Of a stretch of 64,000 nt of DNA, positions 26,209 to 34,822 are shown piece by piece; the stretch's first letter is position 1, and every line of letters begins with the position of its first letter. Source of the stretch: an uncultured Aquimarina sp. (GTDB lineage: Bacteria; Bacteroidota; Bacteroidia; Flavobacteriales; Flavobacteriaceae); assembly GCA_947498775.1 (NCBI GenBank), contig CANMLL010000002.1, forward strand, positions 248,001-312,000, in the 5' to 3' direction. The position numbers were made by a program, and so were the translations under genes. A model generated the notes under the pieces. That model was not told the DNA's origin, ran no database searches, and was given only the letters and a program-made list of their open reading frames with translations.

Positions 26209-26898
26209 ATGAAAAAACTTTTTTTTCTTTCTTTGATCGTTTTTATTGGACCAATGCTTTATGCCCAATCTTCATTTTCTTCAGGAATACTTCCTCGAAT
26301 ACGAGTATCTACCAAAATAACAGATCAAATAAAATGGATCAATGGTATAGAATCAAGACAACTACTTATAAACGATAGCAAAGATGATTCTTTCGGTTAC
26401 GACTATATCCTTACAGATATTTCATCATTATTATCTTTTAAGGTTGGTGCCCATGGGGTACTCAACGGTGGGTATTTATTACGAATAGAAAATGATGAAA
26501 TTATTCATAGAGCTATTCAACAATATAACCTTGTACATAATTACAATGTCCTTAGAATAGGCCATCGTTTTGCAACCGATCAAACATATGGCAATAGTGC
26601 ATCTCCAGAGTTTAGAGCTCGATATCGAATAACGATAGAAAAGGCATTAGCTGGAAACAATATAGATCCAGGAGAATTTTATGTCAAGTTAAGTAATGAA
26701 TATATTTTTTCTTACCAAAACGAAAAATCAGATCTCGAGATGAGGATACTACCGTTTTTAGGTTACGAACTCAACCCAAAAAACAAGATCGAAATTGGGT
26801 TGGATTATCGTCAAGATAGACTTTTAAAATCTGGAGCAGAAAATGATCTATGGTTAAGCATCAACTGGTTTTATACCATCGATAAGAAAAAGCGTTAA
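26209..26898 (+). CDS. DUF2490 outer-membrane beta-barrel protein
   Basis: 229 residues with signal peptide (cleavage near LYAQ). Alternating strands throughout (for example FYVKLSNEYIFSYQ, KNKIEIGLDYRQDRL) and the conserved RARYRITIEK segment identify DUF2490, a small predicted outer-membrane barrel. A paralog lies at 55307-55996; the two share layout (HRF/EHRYR, RARYRL) but are divergent. No ligand known. Forms a two- or three-gene unit with the PepSY-like gene. Confidence 0.8.
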   Translation: MKKLFFLSLIVFIGPMLYAQSSFSSGILPRIRVSTKITDQIKWINGIESRQLLINDSKDDSFGYDYILTDISSLLSFKVGAHGVLNGGYLLRIENDEIIHRAIQQYNLVHNYNVLRIGHRFATDQTYGNSASPEFRARYRITIEKALAGNNIDPGEFYVKLSNEYIFSYQNEKSDLEMRILPFLGYELNPKNKIEIGLDYRQDRLLKSGAENDLWLSINWFYTIDKKKR

Positions 26899-26938
26899 AT
26901 ACAAACCTTATAGCATAATGATTAACCTTTTTTTTAAT

Positions 26939-26986
26939 GAACTCATTTAGGCTTTTTGTCTGAAGGTGAAAAGTCTAAATGAGTTC
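26939..26986. repeat. Short palindromic element (internal-deletion form)
   Basis: A 48-nt hairpin: GAACTCATTTAGGCTTTTTG at the left and its near-complement (AAGTCTAAATGAGTTC) at the right. The first 33 nt match copy B at 17916 except for a few bases, but the central part of that element is absent. It is placed between two plus-strand genes and can also act as a terminator. Confidence 0.72.
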
Positions 26987-27037
26987 AATAACTTTTATTG
27001 GAAAAAAATGATAATTTAGTCTTATAAACCTATACTA

Positions 27038-28048
27038 ATGCCAGCAATTATTAAAATAAAACCTTTAGGGTTTCCTTGGGAAACAAGTGATCCTTTTTTG
27101 TTTTGCGCTTATCATGAAGATCATTACCCAAAAGGAAATGATGAATTGGGACCTGATGTTTCTTTAGAAGGAAGAAATCTTGGTCAGGATTTCATTATAA
27201 AAGATGGGTGGCGTATGTATCATGGTACCAGAATACCAGGATTTCCGGCCCATCCACATCGAGGTTTTGAAACAGTAACCATTGTACAAAAAGGATTAGT
27301 AGATCATTCAGACTCGCTGGGCGCTGCCGGGCGTTTTGGAAATGGTGATGTGCAATGGATGACTGCTGGTAAAGGCGTGCAGCATTCAGAAATGTTTCCA
27401 TTATTGAATACCGAAAAAGAAAATCCTTTTTTACTATTTCAAATCTGGCTTAATCTGCCAAAAGATAAAAAAATGGTAGCCCCTCATTTTAAAATGCTTT
27501 GGAATGAAGAAATCCCAAAGTTTTTTTTAAAAGATGAAAATGGAAATGAAATTGAAATCATCTTAATTGCAGGAAAACTAAATGGAAAAATGGCTCCAGA
27601 TCCAGCCCCGGATTCTTGGGCTTCGAATCCAGATAACAACATCAATATTTGGACTATAAAAATGGCTCCAAACGCAGCTTATACAATTCCAAAAACTTCA
27701 GAAGGAATCAATAGATCTTTATATTTTTTTAAAGGAGATGAAATTACTTCAGAAGGATATACAATACCTGTAAATCATGAAATTATCCTGAATGCAAACC
27801 AGAAGTTCGAAATCATAAATGGTGGTACTGAAGCGCATATATTAATGCTGCAAGGCAAACCGATTAATGAGTCAGTAGTTAAACATGGTCCTTTTGTAAT
27901 GAATAACCAAATTGAAATCAGAGAAGCTATTCATGAATATCAACAAACTGAATTTGGCGGTTGGCCATGGCCAAGCCTTGATCATGTGCACCATAAATCC
28001 AAAGGAAGATTTGCCATGTATCCTAACGGAAAAGAGATCAATAGATAG
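27038..28048 (+). CDS. Pirin family protein
   Basis: 336 residues. N-terminal cupin with the pirin metal site: H72 and H74 in GFPAHPHRGFETVT, H116 and E118 in GKGVQHSEMF, matching the three His and one Glu that bind Fe in human pirin. A second, degenerate cupin makes up the C-terminal half, ending in a specific tail GGWPWPSLDHVHHKSKGRF. Bacterial pirins include quercetinase-like dioxygenases and metabolic regulators; the substrate here is open. Cytoplasmic, monocistronic. Confidence 0.92.
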   Translation: MPAIIKIKPLGFPWETSDPFLFCAYHEDHYPKGNDELGPDVSLEGRNLGQDFIIKDGWRMYHGTRIPGFPAHPHRGFETVTIVQKGLVDHSDSLGAAGRFGNGDVQWMTAGKGVQHSEMFPLLNTEKENPFLLFQIWLNLPKDKKMVAPHFKMLWNEEIPKFFLKDENGNEIEIILIAGKLNGKMAPDPAPDSWASNPDNNINIWTIKMAPNAAYTIPKTSEGINRSLYFFKGDEITSEGYTIPVNHEIILNANQKFEIINGGTEAHILMLQGKPINESVVKHGPFVMNNQIEIREAIHEYQQTEFGGWPWPSLDHVHHKSKGRFAMYPNGKEINR

Positions 28049-28148
28049 CTTACTTTTGGAACTAAAAAGATGTGTAATTATTACTACCTTTATACTATGA
28101 TATCGAAGTAGTTTTTATTTCCTTAAAAAATAAGAAGATTCCACGTAA

Positions 28149-30236
28149 ATGCATCCTAGAAAAATACCCCTTTTACTTTTATCACTGTTACTGTATTTAA
28201 TCTTATTTTCTTCTTGTTCGAAAGAAAAAATATTAACAGATCAAGAGACCAAATGGTTACAACAAAATGATACCATAACCATTGCACTATTTCCATACTA
28301 CCCTCCTTATCAGTTTATTAATGACGAAAGTGATATTGTTGGAATATTTATAGAGTATGTTGGGCTGATTGAAAAAAAAATAGCCTATAAATTTAAAAGA
28401 CAGTATTATCTAGAATGGCCCCAGTTAATGAACGATGTAAGAAGTGGAAAAATTGACATCATAATGCAAATACAAGCCACTCCAGACAGAGCGTCTTATC
28501 TTCAATTCTATGCCGAATTATTCGAATCCCAGCACGTAATCACCACTAGGAAAAACACCCAAAATGACAAAAAGATTAATAGCTTTATAAATAAAACAAT
28601 TACAGTTCCTAAAGACTATGCAATATTCGAAAATCTAAAACGCAAATATCCAGCACTTACCTTTGTCGAAGACAAAGATGATCTAACTTGTCTTCAAAAA
28701 CTCAATGCAGGGCATTACGATGCTTATATAGGTCCAAAAGCGGTAGTTAATTATTTAATTAAAAGTAAAAACCTGGATAGTTTAAAAATTATTGCAGATA
28801 CCGAATTCACATATAAACCTGGAATTGCTGTAGTTAAAAAAAACGAAATACTTAACAGTATTATCCAAAAAGGAATCGCAGGAATTACTACTTCCGAAAG
28901 TCAAAACATTACTGAGAATTGGTTATATAAAGAAACGTTACCTTTTTACAGAAAAGCTAATTTTTGGATTTTCTTTGCTGTTTTTATTATATCCCTTTTG
29001 TTTATTATTCTTGGCATCAATTTATATTTAGGCCATCTCGTAAACAAAAAGACAAAAGAGCTAAGAGTTGCTAAAACAATTGCAGAAAAAGACAATCAAT
29101 TAAAATCAGCGTTCATACACAATGTATCTCATGAAATTCGAACTCCTATGAACGGTATCATTGGATTTTCTACACTTCTTGATGATCCCGAACTTACAAA
29201 TCAAGAGAAAAAGAAGTATACAAAAGTGATCATCAATAGTAGTAAACAACTAATTGATAGTGTAGATAATATACTTGAAGTTTCAAAACTTCAGACCCAA
29301 CAAGTTATCCTCAATCCCGAAGAAACAGATCTAAATAATGTACTTGAAACTATATTTTCGGTATTTGAAATTAAGGCAAAGCAGAAAGGAATTTCTCTAA
29401 TACTTAACAATAACCTTTCTCATGATCAGTCTTTTATCAAAATTGATAACTCCAGACTTATTAAAATCATAAACAGTTTGCTAGAAAACTCGATTAAGTT
29501 CACAGAAAAAGGAGCAGTACTTGTATCATGCATGATACAAAACTCATCTTTAATTATTTCTGTAAGGGACTCAGGAATTGGCCTCAATGTAAAAGATAAA
29601 GAGGCGGTCTTTAAATCTTTTTCTCAATCTGAAAATAAAATATCAAAAAAATATGGGGGATTGAGTTTAGAATTAACAATTGCAAAAGAAAACACGATCT
29701 TAATGGGGGGAAAACTATCTTTTTCTTCCATCCCTAATAAAGGATCCACTTTCAGGTTAGAATTACCTTATACATCTATTATCAGCAATAAAAATGTAAT
29801 ACGTAACGCTCTCAATACAGAGACCGACTCTGCTCCTAATGAATATAAGGTTCTCATTGCCGAAGATGGAAATGTCAACTTCATATTTTTAAAAACAATA
29901 CTTCTCAAGATCAAAGGTTACCATTTTAATATACATCGTGCCGAAAATGGTAAAGAAGCTGTTGATTTTTGCCGAAAAAACACAATTGATATGGTGTTTA
30001 TGGATATAAAAATGCCAAAAATGAATGGTTATGAAGCGACTCGGGTTATCAAAAAAATGAATCCAGACCTTCTCATTATTGCTCAAACAGCATATTCTAC
30101 CAAAGAAGATATTCAAAATGCTTTTGCCGCAGGATGCGACGATTTTATTTCAAAACCTTTAGATCCAAAGGTTTTAGAAAACAAATTGTTGAAACATTTT
30201 CCTGTATCCTATTCTCAAAAAAAAAACGAGATCTAG
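28149..30236 (+). CDS. Hybrid sensor kinase with SBP_bac_3 sensor domain, degenerate ATP lid
   Basis: 695 residues. N-terminal lipobox-like signal (FSSC, Cys23), then a Venus-flytrap solute-binding domain (about 38-262; FPYYPPYQFIN, SGKIDIIMQIQATPDRASYL), a transmembrane helix (272-294), HisKA with H328 in HNVSHEIRTPMNG, HATPase with N447 and D474 (VRDSGIGL), and a receiver domain with D619 (VFMDIKMP). The second glycine box reads YGGLSLELTIAK (502-513), where active kinases have G-x-G-L-G-L; its paralog at 30384 has DGLGLGLSIAK. The ATP-lid glycines are therefore partly lost, and this copy may have weak or no kinase activity. Likely senses an amino acid or small solute in the periplasm, BvgS-style. 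Confidence 0.92.
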   Translation: MHPRKIPLLLLSLLLYLILFSSCSKEKILTDQETKWLQQNDTITIALFPYYPPYQFINDESDIVGIFIEYVGLIEKKIAYKFKRQYYLEWPQLMNDVRSGKIDIIMQIQATPDRASYLQFYAELFESQHVITTRKNTQNDKKINSFINKTITVPKDYAIFENLKRKYPALTFVEDKDDLTCLQKLNAGHYDAYIGPKAVVNYLIKSKNLDSLKIIADTEFTYKPGIAVVKKNEILNSIIQKGIAGITTSESQNITENWLYKETLPFYRKANFWIFFAVFIISLLFIILGINLYLGHLVNKKTKELRVAKTIAEKDNQLKSAFIHNVSHEIRTPMNGIIGFSTLLDDPELTNQEKKKYTKVIINSSKQLIDSVDNILEVSKLQTQQVILNPEETDLNNVLETIFSVFEIKAKQKGISLILNNNLSHDQSFIKIDNSRLIKIINSLLENSIKFTEKGAVLVSCMIQNSSLIISVRDSGIGLNVKDKEAVFKSFSQSENKISKKYGGLSLELTIAKENTILMGGKLSFSSIPNKGSTFRLELPYTSIISNKNVIRNALNTETDSAPNEYKVLIAEDGNVNFIFLKTILLKIKGYHFNIHRAENGKEAVDFCRKNTIDMVFMDIKMPKMNGYEATRVIKKMNPDLLIIAQTAYSTKEDIQNAFAAGCDDFISKPLDPKVLENKLLKHFPVSYSQKKNEI

Positions 30237-30243
30237 AATAGTT

Positions 30244-30268
30244 ACAAGGCTCAAAATACCTTGATTTT
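30244..30268 (+). terminator. Weak hairpin terminator
   Basis: Stem CAAGG/CCTTG with a 9-nt loop followed by ATTTT, 8 nt after the stop of the first hybrid kinase. It would separate the two kinase genes at least partly. Confidence 0.35.
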
Positions 30269-30383
30269 AATCAATTATTATGTTTTTATAAATTAAATAC
30301 TATCTTTTTTGAAAGTGTTACTATTAAGTAGTATCTTTATTAATAAGAAGTAAGAAAAGTAAGGGACATTTAGTTTTAAGGCT

Positions 30384-32462
30384 ATGTCAAAAAAGTTGCT
30401 ATATATGTCCCTATCAATAGTAGTATTGATAGGCTGTTTTTCTTGTTCTAAAACCCAAATTATTTCTACTACAGAAAAAGAGTGGTTAAAAGATAATGAT
30501 AATATTACCGTTGCTCTTTTTCCGTATTACGCTCCTTATCAATTCATTAATGAAAATGAAAACATAGACGGTATTTTAATTGATTATCTTAATCTTATAG
30601 AAAATAAGATTGGGTACAAACTTCAGCGAAAACTTTACACAAACTGGGAACAACTTTTGAATGATGCAAAAAATCAAAGAATTGATATCATTCTAGAAAT
30701 ACAAAAAACTTCTGAAAGAGATTCTTATCTCAACTTTTATTCTCAAATTTTCGAATCTAATCATGTAATTGTAACTCGCAAAGACACTTTTTATGGTTCA
30801 AAAATGAAAGATTATTATGATAAAACTGTTACGGTACCAAAAGGTTATGCGATTCACGAAATACTAAAGGAAAAAGAAAAAAGACTCAACATTGTTACAG
30901 AAGTCGATGATTTGACCTGTTTAAAACAAGTGAGCAATGGTAAATATCAGGCATTTATAGGCCCCAAAGCAGTAGCAAATTATCTAATAAAAACAGAAAA
31001 ATTTGATAACCTCACTATTGTTTCAGAAATTGAATATAGATACGCACCTAGCATAGCAGTTCAGAAAAACAATCCAGTGCTTAATCAAATCATAGCAAAA
31101 ACTACGCGTAGCATAGGTGACACCGAAAAGAATATCATTTTCGAAAACTGGTTGTATCATGAAATTATGCCATTTTATAAAAAAGTAAGTTTTTGGATAA
31201 GTTTTACGGTAGTAATTTTATTATTAATGGTAATTATTCTTTTACTTAATAGATACCTTAAATATCTAATAAAGCAAAAAACAAAAGAATTGATCATTGC
31301 CAAAGAAAGAGCAGAGGAAAGCAATAAACTAAAAACAGCATTTATACATAACATATCTCATGAGGTAAGAACTCCCATGAATGGAATTATTGGGTTTTCT
31401 GAGTTATTGAACGATCCTTCTATCACTCGGGATAAACAAAAGGAATATTCTAAAATCATTATAGAGAGTAGCAATCAACTAATCAATATTATAGATGATA
31501 TCATCGAAATATCCAGGCTTCAAACCAATCAGATAGAATTGCGTCTTGAAGAAGTGAATTTTAATGAATTACTAGCGCTACTATTTCAAGAATTTCAGAG
31601 TAAAGCAATAAACAAAAACATCGCAATACACCTTACAAACAAACTTACAGACGACCAAGCGACTATATTAATGGATCGGTCTAAAATCAATAAGATTTTA
31701 CATAATTTGATAGACAATGCCATCAAATTTACAAGCGAAGGCCTGGTGGATATTTTATCAGAAATAAGAAAAGATGCTCTTGTAATTATTATAAAAGATA
31801 CAGGTATAGGTATCAAACCAGAAGATCAGGAGTTAATATTCAAGAACTTTTCTCAATCAGAAAATGAAGTAACCAAAAGCTATGATGGGCTCGGCTTAGG
31901 GTTATCGATTGCAAAAAAAAATACCGAATTAATACAAGGAAATATTTCTTTTAGCTCTATACCAAATCGAGGTTCAACTTTTACCCTATCTGTGCCTTAT
32001 CATCCGGTTATTGATCCGCAAAAATATAGAGGAAATGAAAATCCTGAAATGGCCTCAGACTCTCCAATAAAACAGGTAATCCTAATTGCAGAAGATGGCA
32101 ATACTAATTTTCTGTTTCTAAAAACCGTATTGTTAAAAATGCAAGGGTATAAATTTGTGATTTTTCGTGCCGAAAACGGTAAAGAAGCTGTAGATATTTG
32201 TGAAAACAACAATAATATCGATCTGGTCCTTATGGATATCAGAATGCCTATAATGGACGGGTATACAGCTACCAAAAAAATAAAAAAAATGAGACCGGGT
32301 TTGCCTGTCGTTGCACAAACTGCATATTCTACAGAAGAAGATATACAAAAGGCTCTGGATGCCGGTTGTGATGATTTTGTTTCTAAACCGGTGGATCGAA
32401 AACTTCTTAAGCCTATAATTGGAAAGTATTTCTCTGGCTTTTCAAAATCAAAGCTTACTTAA
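30384..32462 (+). CDS. Hybrid sensor kinase with SBP_bac_3 sensor domain (intact paralog)
   Basis: 692 residues, the same domain order as the preceding gene: lipobox-like signal (GCFSCSK), solute-binding domain (about 36-260), one transmembrane helix (270-290), HisKA with H326 (HNISHEVRTPMNG), HATPase with N441/N445, D472 (KDTGIGI) and a full glycine box GLGLGLSIAK, then a receiver with D618 (VLMDIRMP). Clearly a tandem duplicate of the 28149 gene, with long shared stretches such as AEDGN, RAENGKEAVD and AQTAYST. No output domain, so the signal must pass on to another protein. The DUF1853 gene begins right after its stop codon. Confidence 0.95.
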   Translation: MSKKLLYMSLSIVVLIGCFSCSKTQIISTTEKEWLKDNDNITVALFPYYAPYQFINENENIDGILIDYLNLIENKIGYKLQRKLYTNWEQLLNDAKNQRIDIILEIQKTSERDSYLNFYSQIFESNHVIVTRKDTFYGSKMKDYYDKTVTVPKGYAIHEILKEKEKRLNIVTEVDDLTCLKQVSNGKYQAFIGPKAVANYLIKTEKFDNLTIVSEIEYRYAPSIAVQKNNPVLNQIIAKTTRSIGDTEKNIIFENWLYHEIMPFYKKVSFWISFTVVILLLMVIILLLNRYLKYLIKQKTKELIIAKERAEESNKLKTAFIHNISHEVRTPMNGIIGFSELLNDPSITRDKQKEYSKIIIESSNQLINIIDDIIEISRLQTNQIELRLEEVNFNELLALLFQEFQSKAINKNIAIHLTNKLTDDQATILMDRSKINKILHNLIDNAIKFTSEGLVDILSEIRKDALVIIIKDTGIGIKPEDQELIFKNFSQSENEVTKSYDGLGLGLSIAKKNTELIQGNISFSSIPNRGSTFTLSVPYHPVIDPQKYRGNENPEMASDSPIKQVILIAEDGNTNFLFLKTVLLKMQGYKFVIFRAENGKEAVDICENNNNIDLVLMDIRMPIMDGYTATKKIKKMRPGLPVVAQTAYSTEEDIQKALDAGCDDFVSKPVDRKLLKPIIGKYFSGFSKSKLT

Positions 32463-33287
32463 ATGTCAATCAAAGATCAATATTTAGGTTTTTTACGCAG
32501 TAAACCTCTGCTACAAATCGAGTCTCTTTTAGAAATACCACAATTTAATTTTGAAGAGTTATCCAAACCTCCTTTTGAAATTAATACTACTAAAATTAAT
32601 ATTCGAGATAAGGAGGTATTAGGTAAACGTATTGAACATTTCTTTGAGCATTCCATTATAAATTCTAAGCAATATGATCTTGTTTGCAAGAATATTCAGG
32701 TTTTTAAGAATAAAATCACTATCGGTGAGCTCGATTTTATTGTAAAAGATAGGATTCAAGAAAAAATTATTCACATAGAGTTGATATACAAGTTTTATAT
32801 CTATGATCCCGAAATAAGTATGGAGCTAGATCGATGGATTGGTCCTAACCGGAAGGATTCTTTACTTCGTAAAATCGAAAAGCTTAAGAACAACCAATTT
32901 CCTTTACTTCATAAAGAAGAAACCTTGCCATTATTAAAAAAATTAAAACTAAAACCACAAGAGATAGAACAAGAAGTCTGTTATTTGGGGAATCTTTTTG
33001 TTCCTATCTCACAAGGTATGGATAAATCACTATACCTCGATAATGATTGTGTGGTTGGCTATTGGCTAAAACAAAATGAATTTACCTCTAAAGAATACGG
33101 CACCTATACGTTCTATATCCCCATGAAGAAAAATTGGGTTGTTCATCCCGAATCCAACAAAATTTGGTTTTCTTATGAGGATATTAAGAAGCCTTTACAA
33201 GAACATCTATTGCAAAAAAAATCTCCACTAGTTTGGGTGAAAAAAAGTGAAGATTTGTATGAGCGTTTTTTTGTAGTATGGTGGTGA
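32463..33287 (+). CDS. DUF1853 family protein
   Basis: 274 residues, no signal peptide. Signature of DUF1853: TIGELDFIVKD, then IHIELIYKFYIYD, then RWIGPNRKDSLLRKIEKLKNNQFPLL. The E...D...E-K-like pattern in GELDF and HIELIYKF resembles a PD-(D/E)XK nuclease core, an inference from motif spacing. The start codon directly follows the stop of the hybrid kinase gene (TAAATG), so they are co-transcribed, though a shared role is not evident. Confidence 0.82.
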   Translation: MSIKDQYLGFLRSKPLLQIESLLEIPQFNFEELSKPPFEINTTKINIRDKEVLGKRIEHFFEHSIINSKQYDLVCKNIQVFKNKITIGELDFIVKDRIQEKIIHIELIYKFYIYDPEISMELDRWIGPNRKDSLLRKIEKLKNNQFPLLHKEETLPLLKKLKLKPQEIEQEVCYLGNLFVPISQGMDKSLYLDNDCVVGYWLKQNEFTSKEYGTYTFYIPMKKNWVVHPESNKIWFSYEDIKKPLQEHLLQKKSPLVWVKKSEDLYERFFVVWW

Positions 33288-33319
33288 TTTAAGTTTCAGA
33301 TATACAAAACTTGAAAACC

Positions 33320-34783
33320 TTACAATCCACTAATATAGCTACCATATAGGTCTTTAAAATGAAACCCTTCAGACAACCTATGTTTGCTAAGTTTCTTATA
33401 TTCTACCAATCCCCATAATAAGAATTCTTTTATAAAATAACTATCCTCTTTAGGAAGATCCGGCAGGTACTCTTTAACCAGGTTGTTAAGAGGAGCTACT
33501 GCATCAAGTTTTGATTTATATTCCTTTTCTGATATATCATCAAGCAATTCGAATCCGCTTTCTTCAAAAAACCAATTTATTAATTCTTGATAAGGACTTT
33601 CATGATCTTCTTTCTCTAACTTTTCTATGGCGGGGAAGAAATCGGGAAACAACGTTTTAATAGCTTCGGCAAGTAACGATTGAGCAACAGAAGATGCTCC
33701 TTCTTGCTCTCCCTCATAAACCAACTCTACCTTACCTGTTATCGCAGGGATCACCCCAATAAAATCACTTAATCGCAACAAAGTTATATCGTCTCCTGAT
33801 CGCAATGCTCGATGCTCTGCTGTACTTAACAGGTTTTCATAGGCCGTAATACTCATCCTGGCACTTATGCCGCTCTTATGGTCAATAAATTCACTCTGTC
33901 GGGCCTGAAAACTAATTTGCTCTAATAGATTTTTTGCAATTTCCGGAACATACACCAAATCACTTTGCCGGGTATCTAATTTTGCCTCTTGCTGTGTTAT
34001 AGTTTTTGCTATTTCTATAGTTTCGGGGTAATGCGTCAAAATTTGAGAGCCTATTCTGTCTTTTAACGGAGTCACAATACTTCCTCGATTTGTATAATCC
34101 TCGGGATTAGCAGTAAAAACAAATTGAATATCTAATGGCAACCGCAACTTAAAACCTCGAATTTGGATATCTCCTTCTTGTAAAATATTAAATAACGCTA
34201 CTTGGATACGGGCCTGCAAATCAGGCAATTCGTTAATCACGAAAATGCTACGATTTGCTCTTGGGATCATCCCAAAATGAATGACACGATCATCGGCATA
34301 ACTTAATTTTAAGTTCGCAGCTTTAATAGGATCAACATCCCCAATAATATCAGCTACCGTCACATCTGGTGTTGCTAGTTTTTCGGCAAACCGTTCTGAT
34401 CTATGAATCCAACTAATGGGAGTTTCGTCACCTTTTTCGGCTAATATGGTAGTCGCATATCTAGAAATTGGATTAAAAGGATCATCATTAATTTCTGACC
34501 CCTCTACGATAGGTATCCACTCATCAAGTAAATTCACCATCTGTCTTGCCAAACGTGTTTTGGCCTGGCCTCTTAGTCCTAATAAATTAATATTGTGTCT
34601 TGACAGAATAGCTCTTTCTAACTCGGGAATCACCGTGTTTTCGTATCCATGAATCCCTGTAAAAGTGTCTTCTTTATTACTGATACGGTTTCTTAAATTA
34701 TCTCTTAGTTCATCTTTTATAGCTTTACTTTGATATCCATTCTTTTTTAACTCTCCAAAGGTCTTTATAGTTGAAATTTTCAT
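33320..34783 (-). CDS. MoxR/magnesium-chelatase-like AAA+ ATPase
   Basis: 487 residues. Walker A GLRGQAKTRLAR (about 69-80) and a Walker-B-like strand SIFVINELPDL, with sensor-like FTANPEDYTNRG and DRIGSQI further on, match ChlI/MoxR-type AAA+ ATPases; Glu of Walker B follows Asn rather than Asp, which is seen in this branch. An inserted segment with PDVTVADIIGDVDP precedes Walker B. MoxR ATPases act with VWA proteins to remodel or load metal into partners. It is the second gene of a pair, 39 nt after the VWA gene on the same strand. Confidence 0.9.
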   Translation of the reverse strand: MKISTIKTFGELKKNGYQSKAIKDELRDNLRNRISNKEDTFTGIHGYENTVIPELERAILSRHNINLLGLRGQAKTRLARQMVNLLDEWIPIVEGSEINDDPFNPISRYATTILAEKGDETPISWIHRSERFAEKLATPDVTVADIIGDVDPIKAANLKLSYADDRVIHFGMIPRANRSIFVINELPDLQARIQVALFNILQEGDIQIRGFKLRLPLDIQFVFTANPEDYTNRGSIVTPLKDRIGSQILTHYPETIEIAKTITQQEAKLDTRQSDLVYVPEIAKNLLEQISFQARQSEFIDHKSGISARMSITAYENLLSTAEHRALRSGDDITLLRLSDFIGVIPAITGKVELVYEGEQEGASSVAQSLLAEAIKTLFPDFFPAIEKLEKEDHESPYQELINWFFEESGFELLDDISEKEYKSKLDAVAPLNNLVKEYLPDLPKEDSYFIKEFLLWGLVEYKKLSKHRLSEGFHFKDLYGSYISGL

Positions 34784-34822
34784 ATTTTTCTTTTTCTCAA
34801 AAACAATTAATTTTTAATCAGG

